A model generated the notes under the pieces. The model saw only the letters and a program-made list of their open reading frames with translations. It was not told the origin of the DNA and ran no database searches. Below are positions 1 through 12,299 of a stretch of 64,000 bases of DNA, in pieces; positions within the stretch are counted from its first letter, which is position 1, and each line of letters starts with the position of its first letter. The DNA is from Panulirus ornatus. Taxonomy: Eukaryota; Arthropoda; Malacostraca; Decapoda; Palinuridae. The stretch covers positions 12,896,719 to 12,960,718 of the forward strand of contig NC_092281.1 in NCBI RefSeq assembly GCF_036320965.1, in the 5' to 3' direction. Position numbers and translations under genes: made by a program.

Positions 1-120
1 ACATATATACATAAACACCCATACATGCACATATACATACATATACATATCAACATATGCATACATATACGTACACATACACAGATATGTACATATATAC
101 ACGTGTACATATTCATACTT
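1..120. repeat. Simple ACATAT/ATAC-rich repeat
   Basis: Imperfect runs of acatatac and related words, the kind that flanks retroelement 3' ends in this window. It runs into a patch at 136-180 with GGCGCTACTCCGCCCCACAG, a degenerate relative of the GCGCTACCTCGC 3'-end motif. Confidence 0.8.
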
Positions 121-180
121 GCTTGCCTGCATCAATGCCCGGCGCTACTCCGCCCCACAGGAAACAGCATCGCTACCCCC

Positions 181-2080
181 TAGTCTGTAAATAGTTAACT
201 ACCAACAATTAGCCTTTTGCAGTGATTCTAGGATCAATATGCTGTTCTATTTAGGCATATTTCTTAAATTTTCTTCAACAATAATATTTGGGTAAGATAA
301 GCTTCTCTCAGCTTATGCTGTTTAGGTACATATGTGAATAGTTCATATCAAAATATATTTTTTGTTTTTAATTATTTTGTTAATTATATGCTTCATAATG
401 CATTTTCTTTCTTTTCAGCATGAAATCATTTGTGATAATGTCACGGTGTTGCATACGGTCACTGTTTGCTCACAAGAGGATGCTTTGTAATTCTTTGCTG
501 TGTGCTGCAAGAGTGAGCATTGCAGAGACCTGGGCACAGTTTAAGATCACACTTTATACACTATATCTTCTATGCATTCGGTCAGAACTGGGTAAATTCA
601 TCAGTAAAACATGGATGACGAACAATAGTGTAAAGTTATGAGCGCTTAAGGGATGTATTAACGCTTTTTCATCACTGTAAGTATTTAGAATTCTTGTAAA
701 GGTAGCATAAATTTGTGGTCACAAATGCATAACTTATTCTTATTTATTGTTCAGGTCATCAGCAGGAAACCCTATATTTTTCATGCTTTCCCACTTGCTT
801 AAAGACAAAATTGTAAAGCGGTCCTGGATTCTGCCTGCCTGTGCTTACATTTTGAATGAAGAATCACCTTAATTAAGGCTGTATCATCATCATTAGATCA
901 TTAGATGACATTTTGAGTGAAAACCACCTATATTGAGGCTGTATTAACATCATTGGATGAAAAGGAGTACAGTCTTGTCTAGGAACTTCACACTTCTAAG
1001 AAGTCCACCAGGAACTTCACGCCTCTAAGAAGTCCATCATTTCTCTACTTCTAAATGAAGTGCACCCCTGAAGCTACAGGAGCTCCTTAAAAGGGGTTCT
1101 GAGGTTATATGATCATACTAATGATAATATAATTATAATAAGATTAAGTTATTGAACATATTCCTGCAGAATTTTTCTGATAATCTTACCATAACTTAGA
1201 AGTGTACACCTAAGGGACATATACCACATCAAACCTTTTTAGCAAACTTAAGGTTTTATCACATGTACACCTATGTAAGTGTATGCTGCTCTCTCAGAAG
1301 GCCCACTTTATTAGAATGTTGGAAAAATGTTGAAATATGCAATTTTTTGTTACATAGTTGTTGTGAATACAGTCAGAATATTACCAGGTTAGCTAAGCAG
1401 AATGAATTATTTTCTGGGTATTTTCTGGATGCAACTCAAACTTTAAACTCAAACTTCATAGATTTTTTTCAGGGTTGTCTTGGTTATGTTTAGACTGCCG
1501 TTTAAACTCTTACCCAAATATCCTTTGGAACGTTTCATATAGACATATTGCATTTATTTTTGTACATGTTCAGCTGGATTTCAGGGAATTTGATATGCAT
1601 CGTTCAGCTGTAATCTTTGTGCTGTATTTTACTTATCAAGTTATTTACTTGTAGGTGATTTCTGTAGATGGTATCCTTGTGAGCTCCAAGTTGTATCCTA
1701 GCAATTCTCCAGGTGATTTCCTAAGGCATTTTGCATTGTATGATGTTACTTGTTATGAGCTCAGTATAGTTTTTCCAGATTGAATTAATCACTGCATAAA
1801 GAACATTGAAGTAGTTTCACAGAACTGGTTAATTTGAAAGAGGATATTTATTTAGTTTAGTGTCTCATTGTTGCTTGCTTATGGATACAGCATGAGGGAA
1901 AAGTCATCTTTAGTGAGTCTGTATCATTGCCAGATGATGGAAGGGACCGCAGTCTCATCAAGAAACTTCTTATTCTGAAAGAATCCATTACTTCCCAGAT
2001 TTTGATTGTCGTGCAACTTTCAAGCTGTAGGAGCCCTATAGAATGGGTCCTTGGGTTTTATATAATATTATTGTTGAGAT
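181..2080. other. AT-rich sequence with no recognised gene
   Basis: No ORF resembles a known protein. A dispersed repeat at about 850-1075 and again near 1880-1975 resembles the arms of the inverted-repeat element at 54840-55195: it shares words such as AGTACAGTCTTGTC and aagaagtccat. A pyrimidine tract and AG at 405-419 precede a short ORF, but nothing supports an exon there. Confidence 0.5.
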
Positions 2081-2084
2081 CTGA

Positions 2085-2885
2085 GATTGACTGGAAAAAA
2101 TTTGGAAGTAAAGAGATTTAGATACCTGGGAGTGGAAACAGCTGCAAATAGAACCATTGGAGCTGCAGTGAGTCATAGGGATGGGAGGGGCAAAGGTCCT
2201 GGGAGCACTGAGGAATGTATGGAAAGAGTGGTTATTATCTGGGAGGGCAAAGATGGGCATATATGAAGATGTAGAAGTTGGAACAGTGTTGCATGGATGC
2301 AGGGTGTGAGCTGTAGATGAGAATGGACTGAAGAGGTTGAATGTACTGAAAATGAAATGTTTAAGAATGATATGTAGTATGAGGAGGGTTGACTGAGTAA
2401 GAAATAGGATAAGAGAGAGGTGTCGTTATAAGAAAATTATGGTTGAGAATTGAAGAAAGTGTGCTAAAATGGTTTGGACACATGGAAAGGATGAAGGAGG
2501 AGAGTTCAACAAAGAAAATATTTGTCAGATGCAGATGGAACAAGAAGGGGAAGACTGAATTAGGGATGGAAGGATGGAGTGAATAGAATTTTGAATGCTC
2601 GAGGCCTGGACATGCAGAAAAGTGAAAAGTCATACTCAGAAAAGATTGAAATGGAGTGATGTGTGCATAGATGACATGCTGTCAGTGGACTGAACCTGGA
2701 CATGTGAAGTGGATTAAGAAAGCACAGAAAGGCCTGTTGGGCCAGGTAATAGATAGGGGTGTGTGATTTCAGTGAATTACACATGACAGCTAGAGAATGG
2801 AAGTAAGCAAATAAAGCCAATTATTTTTATGTTCCTGGTGCTACCTTGCTAATGCTAAGCAGCAGACAAGTATGAAAAAAGAACA
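2085..2885 (+). mobile_element. RTE-like retrotransposon, decayed 3' end
   Basis: Starts in the distal reverse transcriptase region (gagtcatagggatgggag, then an AKVLGALRNVWKE-like reading broken by stops). It ends with the element's 3' tail: catgacagctagagaatgg, then tgctaccttgctaatgctaa and a run of A. Other copies in this window give the same order. Confidence 0.7.
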
Positions 2886-5800
2886 TAGCATTATCAAGTT
2901 AACCCATTCATTGTCAGGTTTTATATGTTATTTTATTTTCTGCTCAATGTTGCCAGAGTGTATATATGATGACCTACATATACATTGTCCAGAGATATGT
3001 ATGGAAACAACCTTAACAAACAAGGCATTAAGATATGTACAGCTCCACTAGTAGAATTCTAATCATGTTGTTCATCTGCATTACACTAGCTCATTGCACT
3101 CTCCTGCTGTCATGAATAAGGGAATTATATGTCCCTTCATCATCTGTCAACCATGCAGGTCAAAAACCTTCAGCATCAGTAGAGCTTATTTTAGCTCCAT
3201 GTCCACACTGTACTTGCCTAACATAAATCTGAAGACATGACTAGCAACCCTTTCCTTCCTCTCACATACCTCACCTGGAGACCATGGCAGCTCTTCCACT
3301 TTATGCAAAGTGCTATTTTGAACAGGATTATAATGAGTTGTATTCAGTTATGATAAGATAAGGTGAATTAAGAATTGTAAAAATTGTAGTAATTTTGAGA
3401 TCCCATACACTTATCTTTATGATTGGATATATGTTTGTGATTTAAGCTGCAGATTTCGTTCAAAAGAGTTAATCAGGGCTCTGTACCAATGCTGTAGATA
3501 TTAATGTATATTTGTAATTATTGTTTTATTATTTTATATGTGATTTTAACTTATTTATTGTAGTTCTGTGATAATTAGTTTGGTCAAAATGAGGATACAG
3601 TGATAAGTGTTATTCTTGTAAATAAAAGCTGTACATACGTCAGAAATAGATACGATAACAAGGAGTAAGTTTAGTGCAGGTGAATGTCATTAGCTTAAAC
3701 TTTCATCACATATATAACACTTGTACATATAGTTTCATTGAAAGTTGGTTCTGTAGGGATTCACTTCTTCATTCACAGTGAATGGTCACTGAAATCTTAT
3801 AAAATCTTTGCCATGTCCTTTAAACAAAGAAAATGCTTAATTGTGGGTAGGTATTTTTCTATTTTTGAAATTTGGTATTTAACAAGACATATCACATGTT
3901 TGCAAATCATTGTTAAGATGTGCTGAATAAGGGATGATTATTATACATTAAAATGTTGTCATTATTATGTCAAGATGTGATGAATAACAGTTGCAATCTG
4001 TGTGATGAAGTATCTATGTATGTTAGATATGGAATTACTGTTGAAATGCTACAAATATATTTTAGTAGATATTATTGTATTTCATAATGCTTTATTTCAT
4101 CTTTTTAGATACTGGCTTTACTTCAGACCTACATGAAGATTAGATACCCACAAAGGTAAAGTTAAGCAGTTTTTGTAGAATATCACAATGTTAGTCCTAA
4201 TATGAAAGAAAAAATACAGAACTATTTTTGGATTAGTTCCATAATAGATATTAATGAAGGGTAATGGAGGGTTTCAACTGTTTAGATTTATTAAACACTC
4301 TGTAGCCTATAATGGGAAAATCAGGGTTTTAGACTGGTAATGTTTATCTAATGCTTAACATGTAATGAGTAGGTATAGTAGCTATAACAGATCAGTCACT
4401 TATTAAAGACAGTAATGATAGCAGTATTTTCACAATATAACATGAGATTTAAGGAAGTGACTTTGCTGTTATGCTTGTACTGTACATGGAATCTAATTCA
4501 ACTGATTAGTGGGAAATTAACATAGTTTTGTACTGTACATGGAGTCCAGAAGTTCAGTTGATAAGCAGTGGAAACTGAATCTAGTTTTAGCTTTTCTGAT
4601 ATCCAACAGCAAGTATAGTTGCTGAGACAAATGATGACAGCTGAAGAGACAAATTATGAGAGCCCATGAGAAGTTATGCCAGTTGATGAGACAGATTATG
4701 ACGTGTTGAAATAGCAACTATAGACATTTCATTATAAATTTTTTGCCACAAAAGTAGATTTTATAATGTGGGGTGGAAAATGGAGATGACATGGGGTTGT
4801 TTGTTTGGTGAAATGCCTCTTCCTTAATTCTAGAGGCTTTTTATTGTATCACCGCTTTGTGTTGGTAATTTGATTGGCTTATTCTTGTCATATTTAATCC
4901 TTTGGCTGTGTAATGAATGTCCAGCTGCATTCTTAAAAAGTGTCACTTTTCCAGCAAAATATGGAAGTGGTTATTAGTCCTTTTATACTGTTTTTCTTCA
5001 TTGAGGGAACACCATAAATTTCATATTTGATTAACATTTCTTTAAAACAATGTGAGAGGATAAAGAAAAAAAATGAATAGTAATAATGGGTTATGCCTAC
5101 AGGATAGCATAAACTTTTTCATATGTAGCAGATTTCCTGAGTTTTGCACCCAATGAATAAATTGTAAAGGGCATGAAAAATTGATTAGGTGGATTTAAAG
5201 GGATGCTGAGCACCATTGCTCTGCCAACTCATGAGCTCTTGTAAACAAACCATCGAATGGTATCTTTATATATATATCTGTATTCATTGATTATAATAAG
5301 CAAACTGTACAGCATACAAAGAATCATTGAGTTGGATTTGAAGGGATACTGATTTGTCCAGTATTGCCATCATGTAACCACTCATGACAAACATTTTATA
5401 CTGTATTTCTTATACATTATGATACAAAATACACACTTACACAGCTCATCTTGAAATTATAACATTCATGAATTACCTAAGTGATGATGAAAACTTAGTA
5501 AAAAGAGAAATATATAAATTACTAAATGGATGGCAGCCATCAGCTGACTGAGTCATTGCTTATACTTGAAGTTTCATGCTACCAACATGTGAGAGCAGCA
5601 CCTTATGGGACCATGGCGCCATTTCCTTATTGTGGATGGGGCAGCAGTTTGCATTTGATGTATCAACTGTTTTTCAGTGGCTGTAGGCTATAGTCTAATT
5701 CTGTGGTGAGAAAGAATATTGTAAAATTTGCAGCCAAAGGGTTGTGTCACTTTTCTTGCTCCTCTAGGGGTTGTCATGGTAGCGATGGTTTTGATGGTCG

Positions 5801-5938
5801 TTGCCAGTCTATGTGCAATATCGTGGTAGGACACACGAATCTTAGCATAATATCAGTTGCTCACGACATGATGCTAGGATCCGTGACCCTCACCACTCAC
5901 CAAGCTTCATCATCCATTGACATCATCTCTTGTGCTAT
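2886..5938. other. AT-rich sequence with no recognised gene
   Basis: Many stops in all frames. Two similar segments at about 5190-5235 and 5330-5400 (gttggatttgaagggatac type) suggest an old duplication. Nothing else is recognised. Confidence 0.5.
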
Positions 5939-6775
5939 CCAGATGTGGTAGGCTATCCAGATGTAGGGCTGTGGTGTGGTAGGCTATCCAGATTTAGAAC
6001 TTCATTGTAGAAAACCCTTCAGCTGTATGGCTGTGGTGTGCTGGACCATCCAGATGAAGGGCTGTGGTGTACTAGACCATCTAGATGTAGGGCTATGGTG
6101 TACTATACCATCTAGATGGAGAGCTGTGGTATGCTGGACCATCCAGATGTAGGGTTGTGGTGTGGTAGATCACTCAGATGTAGGGCTGTAGTGTGGTAAA
6201 TCATCCAGATGAAGGGCTGTGGTGTGGTACACTAGATGCAGGGCTGTAGTGTGGTAGACAATCCAGATGTAGGGCTGTGATGTTGTAGATCATCCAGATG
6301 TTGGGCTGTAATGTGGTAGGCCATCCAGATGGAAGATTGTAGTGTAGAAGACCATCCAGATGGAAGAGTGTGGTGTGGTAAACCATCCAGATGGAAGAGT
6401 GTGGTGTGGTGTGGTAGACCATCCAGATGGAAGAGTGTGGTGTGGTAGACCATCCAGATGGAAGAGTGTGGTGTGATAGACCATCCAGATGTAAGAGTGT
6501 AGTGTGGTAGACCATCCAGATGGAAGAGTGTGGTGTGGTAGACCATCCAGATAAAAGAGTGTGGTGTGGTAGACCATGCAGATGGAAGAGTTAGTGTGGT
6601 AGACCATCCAGATGAGTTAGTGTGGTAGACCATGGAGATGGAAGAGTGTGGTGTGGTAGACCATCCAGATGGAAGAGTGTAGTGTGGTAGACCATGCAGA
6701 TGGAAGAGTGTGGTGTGGTAGACCATCCAGATGGAAGAGTTGGTGTGGTAGACCATCCAGATGGAGGGGGGTGAA
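5939..6775. repeat. Minisatellite A, unit about 31 bp
   Basis: About 27 copies built on GTGTGGTAGACCATCCAGAT followed by GGAAGA. The copies are nearly uniform in the second half and diverged in the first, so amplification was most recent at 6360-6760. Long minus-strand ORFs across it are artefacts of the repeat. Confidence 0.95.
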
Positions 6776-7800
6776 GTTTGATATACCACCCAAGATGGGA
6801 AGGGGAACATGCGGATCTCTCATATTCCCTGGTTAAGGCTTGGCAGGCAGGGGGGTCTAGGGGACACCTCAGGGGCACCGCCGTAGCGAAGGAACATATC
6901 GAGTGAAACAAGCGTTAACCGAGATGGAGGCGAGGGTTGAGTTGAGGTCGGCAGAAAACGGGAGTGCTCGAGGAGTCAGCATGGAAACTGCAGCCGTCTG
7001 TGGAATAAAGTTGATGGTGTTTGGCTGACAAGTAAACCTAATGTAAACATCACACAGGAGCTTAAGCCTTGCACGACGAGACGACTGACGTGTGGGGGGA
7101 GGGGTTTCACTTCGTTATACCTGTGGATCAGAAATGAGACACAGACAGAGATACATGATAATAAAGAGGGGTAAGAAGAAGGCAAATGAGAGGGAGGCGT
7201 CGCCTCTTGATAACAGAGAGTCTTAAGTTTCAGGAAAAAGCGGCGGGTGGGGAAGAGTAACTGTGGGCAGGGAAGGCGTAGTGGGTTTATAATATTATCC
7301 TCCAAAGAACTGCAGCGACCCTGAAAGAGATATACAGAGATGAAGGAACAATAAAGATGGTGCATGAGGCTGTAAAACACTCGCATCTTTATGGAGATGG
7401 TAAACTATTGATGGTGGCGATGATTGAGATTATAAAAGAAGACAGACTAATGAACTGGAGGTACATATGGTGGCAGGGAGCCATGCAAAGTTTATAGAAT
7501 GTGTACGGGAGACGTTGCTATAGCCAAGAACCAAAGCTTCATGGTGAGAGCTTATGGGAAGTTTGGCATGAAGGAAGGAGCATGTGCGCCTCTAGCTCCT
7601 GGTACGATGATGATATAATAAAAGGGGGGAAGAAGAAAAAAAAGTCGATGAAAGATGTCAAGAAGCAAACGAACTAGGAGAGGTGCTTGCGGAGAGAGGC
7701 TATAGGCGACACTGCAGCCAGCCAGCCAGCTCCGCTTGTAGAGAAACAGGAACGGGTGCATCACAGGAAGGCAAGATCGAGGAACATTTCTGAATGCTGT
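6776..7800. other. Unique sequence between minisatellites
   Basis: Moderately GC-rich, with several CpGs near 6880-6970 and purine-rich stretches. No recognisable protein, splice pattern or RNA. Confidence 0.45.
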
Positions 7801-8085
7801 TGTGGAAATGTAGGGCAGACCTCGTCATGCTGAAGGTCACAGCGTTATGCTGATGGGTCTAGCATCATGCTGGTGGACCTCACCGCCATGCTGAAGGGTC
7901 GTACATCATGCCGAAGGGTCTCACCGTCGTTTTGAACTGTCGCACATCATACTGAAGGGTCGCACTGTCGTGTTGAAGGGTCGTACATCATGTTGAAGGG
8001 TCGCACCATCGTGTAGAAGGGTCGTACATCATGTTGAAGGGTCGCACCATCGTGTTGAAGGGTCGTACATCATGCTGAAGACATG
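7801..8085. repeat. Minisatellite B, unit about 40 bp made of two 20 bp halves
   Basis: Alternating halves of the type GTCGCACCATCGTGTTGAAG and GTCGTACATCATGTTGAAGG. Five or six pairs, more diverged at the left. Confidence 0.9.
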
Positions 8086-8289
8086 AAGATGGTTGAGACA
8101 CAATCAATTAATTGTAGGGGGTTGGAAGGAATCCCTAGATGGGAGGGTACCATCAGTCATGAAGGGTACCGCTGGTCAGGGAGGGTACCTTTCTACCACA
8201 GTCTTCTGTACAACGATCAGAGTATATGACACCAGTATGTGGTACCAAAGCCTGCAGCGCCATAGCACACTGTACCATAGTCTTCGGTA

Positions 8290-8692
8290 CCTCCCTCCCT
8301 ACCTACCCACCCACTAGGTTCCCTGCCATCGGACCTACCTCCCTATTATCCTACCTACCTACTGACCTGTTAACCTACCTACCTACTGACTCCTGTTAAC
8401 CTACCTACCTACTGACTCCTGTTATCCTACCTACTTACTGACCTGTTAACGTGCCTACCCACTGACCTATTAACCTACATACCTACTGACCTGTTAACCT
8501 GCCTACCTACTGACACCTATTAACCTACCTACCTACTGAGCTGTTACCTGTCCACCTACTGACCTGTTAACCTACCTACTTACAGACCTGTTAACCTACC
8601 TACCTACTGACCTGTTAACCTACCTACCTACAGACCTGTTAACCTACCTACCTACCTACCTACTGACCTGTTAACCTGCTTCGGACCTACCG
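8290..8692. repeat. Minisatellite C, CTACCTACTGACCTGTTAAC family
   Basis: Unit of about 24-27 bp, made of runs of CTAC followed by TGACCTGTTAAC. About 16 copies. Confidence 0.93.
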
Positions 8693-8739
8693 ATTGACCT
8701 ACTTGACCTGCTTCCCTACCTACATGAGGCAGGAGAGAG

Positions 8740-9040
8740 ACAGAATAGGACAGCACAGTACAGAGTATTGCAGTGCAGTACAGTGTAATGAAGTTCATTT
8801 CAGTACAGATCAGTGTAGTGCAGTACAGCACCATACGTTACACTGCACTTCCCGGCAGTGCAGTGAAGTAGTATTGTAGATAACAATGCATTAGCAATGA
8901 AGTGCAGTAAATCTGAGTACAGTGCAGTACCTTACAGTAGAGTAGTATTATACAGTAGAGTAGAATACAGAACAGTTCAGTACAGTGAATTATGGTGTAG
9001 TACAGTACATTACAGTGTAGTATAGTACAATACAGTGACA
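8740..9040. repeat. Degenerate CAGTACAGTG tract
   Basis: Short imperfect words cagta, gtgcagta and agtacagt repeated without a clear long period. Confidence 0.8.
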
Positions 9041-9059
9041 ACTACATAGACGGAAGGAG

Positions 9060-9435
9060 AACAAGAGAGAGAGTGCATGAATTGTGAGAGGAGTATATGA
9101 GTGAGAGGAAGGGAGAGTGAGGGAGTACATGAGTGTAAGAGGAAGGGAGAGTGATGGAGTACGTGAGTGTGAGAGGAAGGGAGAGTGAGGTAATACATGA
9201 GTGTGAGAGGAAGGGAGAGTGAGGGAGTACATGAGTGTGAGAGGAAGGGAGAGTGAGGGAGTACATGAGTGTGAGAGGAAGAGAGAGTGAGGGAGTACAT
9301 GAGTGTGAGAGGAAGAGAGAGTGAGGGAGTACATGAGTGTGAGAGGAAAGGAGAGTGAGGGAGTACATGAGTGTGAGAGGAAGGGAGAGTGAGGGAGTAC
9401 ATGAGTGTGAGAGGAAGGGAGAGTGAGAGAGCTGA
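9060..9435. repeat. Minisatellite D, unit 34 bp
   Basis: Copies of GGGAGTACATGAGTGTGAGA followed by GGAAGGGAGAGTGA, with an exact 34 bp period through most of the array (about 11 copies). Purine-rich on this strand. Confidence 0.95.
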
Positions 9436-9524
9436 AGGAAGGAGCATAACACTGAACGTCTCAGCATAACTGCTGAGGCAAGAAATTCTCAGCTGTTTGT
9501 GATTGGTTCTGGACCCCTCACTAG

Positions 9525-10260
9525 GTCCGGATGGTCGTCCCCTCACTAGGGCCCGGATGGTCGTCCCCTCACTATGGCCTAGATGGTCGTCCCCTCACTA
9601 GGGCCTGGATGGTCGTCCCCTCACTAGGGCCTGGATGGTCGTCCCCTCACTAGGGCCCGGATGGTCGTCCCCTCACTAGGGCCCGGATGGTCGTCCCCTC
9701 ACTAGGGCCCGGATGGTCGTCCCCTCACTATGGCCTAGATGGTCGTCCCCTCACTAGGGCCTGGATGGTCGTCCCCTCACTAGGGCCTGGATGGTCGTCC
9801 CCTCACTAGGGCCTGGATGGTCGTCCTGTCACTAAGGCCTGGATGGTCGTCCCCTCACTAGGGCCCGGATGGTCGTCCCCTCACTAGGGCCCGGATGGTC
9901 GTCCCCTCACTAGGGCCCGGATGGTCGTCCCCTCACTAAGGCCTGGATGGTCGTCCCCTCACTAGGGCCCGGATGGTCGTCCCCTCACTAGGGCCCGGAT
10001 GGTCGTCTCCTCACTAAGGCCTGGATGGTCGTCCCCTCACTATGGCCCGGATGGTCGTCTCCTCACTAAGGCCTGGATGGTCGTCCCCTCACTAAGGCCC
10101 GGATGGTCGTCCTCTCACTAGCGCCCGGATGGTCGACCCCTCACTTCTGTGAGTGGGGGTCCTTGTACCCCTTACTAGGACCCGGATGGTCGACCCCTCA
10201 CTTTGTGAGTGGTGGTCCTTGTACCCCTTACTAGGACCCGGATGGTCGACCCCTCATTTT
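9525..10260. repeat. Minisatellite E, unit 26 bp, with a compound right end
   Basis: About 24 copies of GGATGGTCGTCCCCTCACTA plus GGGCCC, with recurring variants (tatggccta, aaggcct) that suggest block duplication. From 10130 the unit changes to a longer GGATGGTCGACCCCTCACTT form with a gtgagtgg insert. Confidence 0.95.
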
Positions 10261-10335
10261 CTGAGCCACCCTACGAGAACCCACTGTCTGGGCCCAACAG
10301 CTACGTGTGGTCGCTTAGGACAGGGACCCCCCCAT

Positions 10336-10790
10336 AGTCTGTGGCTGGCGGGTGTAGTGACTGGCGCACAGGCTGGCGGGTGTAGTGACTGGCACACAGG
10401 CTGGCGTGTGTAATGACTGGCCCACAGGCTGGCGGGTGTAGTGACTGGCACACAGGCTGGCGTGTGTAATGACTGGCCCACAGGCTGGCGGGTGTAGTGA
10501 CTGGCGCACAGGCTGGCGTGTGTAATGACTGGCCCACAGGCTGGCGGGGTGTAGTGACTGGCGCACAGGCTGGCGGGTGTAGTGACTGGCGCACAGGCTG
10601 GCGGGGTGTAGTGACTGGCGCACAGGCTGGCGGGTGTAGTGACTGGCGGGGTGTAGTGACTGGCACACAGGCTGGCGGGTGTAGTGACTGGCGCACAGGC
10701 TGGCGGGTGTGGTGACTGGCGCACAGGCTGGCGGGGTGTAGTGACTGGCGCACAGGCTGGCGGGTGTAGTGACTGGCGCACTGGATGGTA
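10336..10790. repeat. Minisatellite F, unit 27-28 bp
   Basis: About 16 copies of GGCGGGTGTAGTGACTGGCG plus CACAGGCT. All three minus-strand frames stay open across it, giving spurious ORFs of up to 237 residues. Confidence 0.95.
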
Positions 10791-10799
10791 TCGGTACAA

Positions 10800-11385
10800 T
10801 CATCAATATTTTCATTTCTCGTCCAGTGGTGGGAGAGGCGCAGCTTAACCCTCCCTCCGCTGAGGTATATTACCACTCTCACCAGGCCAGCCAGCCAGTC
10901 CACCCGTCCAGTACCATGGTTAAAAAAAAAGGGAAAAAAAAATCTTGCAACATTATGATATATAAGATGAAGATATTCTCTCACCGGTAATTGGAATGAT
11001 AATGAACGAGACATTTGGCCCAGATTTAAAAAAGAAATAAAAAAAAAGGTAAAAAAAAAATTGCGATGGTTACTCCCTTGACTTCTCCGTTCATTGTCAG
11101 TCAGTGCGGGTCGCGTTCTAGGTGAGTGGGAAGTTGGCTAAAGTTAACAATGATATTCGGAAAAGAAAATTTTATCATAACTGGAAATTAATCCTCCAGT
11201 CAACCTTATGTGTGTACAGCTGATGTCCCGATCTCCGTTCCTCTGCTGTGTGAGAAAAACATTTTGCAACGTGCTGAGTTAAAGCTACACTGTCTGCACT
11301 ACATGGAATAAAAAAAATAAAACAGCAAAATCAGATAAGTTTTATTTGAGGATAATGATAAGAGGCGAAACATGAGACACTTAAT
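10800..11385. other. Unassigned sequence with A-rich runs
   Basis: No recognisable coding signal; several A8-A9 runs at 10920-11060. Confidence 0.45.
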
Positions 11386-11389
11386 GTCG

Positions 11390-12245
11390 TGCCTGCTCTG
11401 TACAATAAGTTACTTATGACGGGAAACGTGCCAGAGGAGTGGAAACTTGCTAAGGGAACACCCATTTCCAAAAGGGTGTGATACATCGCTGCTCGGAAAT
11501 TATCGTCCAGTTAGATCAACGTGTGTGTAGTTGGTTTCCATAATGGAAACTTATCCTTCAAGATAAGATTGTGGACCATTTACAGGAGCAGCACTAAATT
11601 AAAAAGATTTTCATCGTGGGTTTTTCGACGTTATTATAATCGTTCATGCCAGACATACCTGCTTGATTATAATGATAGAATCAATATTTATCAAGACACG
11701 AAAGTTTTTCAAGTTGACGTCAGCTGTCCTAAGATTTTCAAAAGACGTTTCGATAAAGTCCCACATCAGAGATCAACAAATATTTTTCGCGTGGTATAGA
11801 TGGTGGTTTGTGCTTCGGTGATTTAAAGAACTGACTGCCTAACTGGCCGTAGAGTAGTGATCAATGGCCAAGCCTCGCTATGGTCAGACGTAACAAGTGG
11901 TGTGCCACAGGAATCACTCTTTGGACCCGTTCTTTTTTCTTTCTTTTTTTCCATATATTTATGATATTGATGATGGGCTGCATTGTAAAATATCAAGCAG
12001 GGAAATAAATCAACAGCATCTGTAGCTTCCAACATGAATAAACTAGTGGAGTGGGGTCACAGGTGACAGTGATGGGTGCGGTTTTATCAAATCGAAAGTT
12101 AAAATGAAAACGCGAAGCTACGATATGAATTCCGTTGAGCTACTCAAAGGTAAATGAGAGAGAAAAAAAATGGTCCTATAATCTCTCTGGTGACGTAAAG
12201 CCATGTAATTGGGCCAAGAAAATTCTTATAGATTTATAAGCAAGA
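11390..12245 (+). pseudogene. Decayed LINE reverse transcriptase (Jockey/CR1-like)
   Basis: Readable in pieces across frames. TGNVPEEWKLA is followed by a degenerate NYRPV, then KRRFDKVPHQR at about 11738-11775. VINGQASLWSDVTSGVPQ is at about 11858-11912, then a GPVLF-like piece and DIDDGLHCKIS. These are ordered motifs of the reverse transcriptase palm. Frameshifts and stops make it non-functional. Confidence 0.8.
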
Positions 12246-12299
12246 CTTCTGAACTTATGGAAATTACCCTAAAGTAATGTGTTCAATTTTACTCACCCT

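Noticed and set aside
420..641. Possible exon after a pyrimidine tract and AG at 405-419
   Set aside because: The 73-residue product resembles nothing known and no partner exon could be found.
6201..6911. Overlapping minus-strand ORFs with histidine/tryptophan-rich repeats
   Set aside because: Translations of the 31 bp minisatellite in different frames; no start context, splice signals or domain.
8290..8692. CCTA-rich array as a telomere-like repeat
   Set aside because: The unit is a 24-27 bp minisatellite containing CTAC runs, not the CCTAA pentamer.
9010..9546. 178-residue Ser/Leu/His-rich minus-strand ORF
   Set aside because: Product of the 34 bp minisatellite.
9525..10260. Regular repeats with alternating variants as a CRISPR array
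   Set aside because: The units are head to tail with no unique spacers, and the DNA is eukaryotic.
10301..11014. 237-residue minus-strand ORF, the second longest in the window
   Set aside because: It is a translation of the 28 bp minisatellite. All three minus frames are open there because the unit lacks stops.
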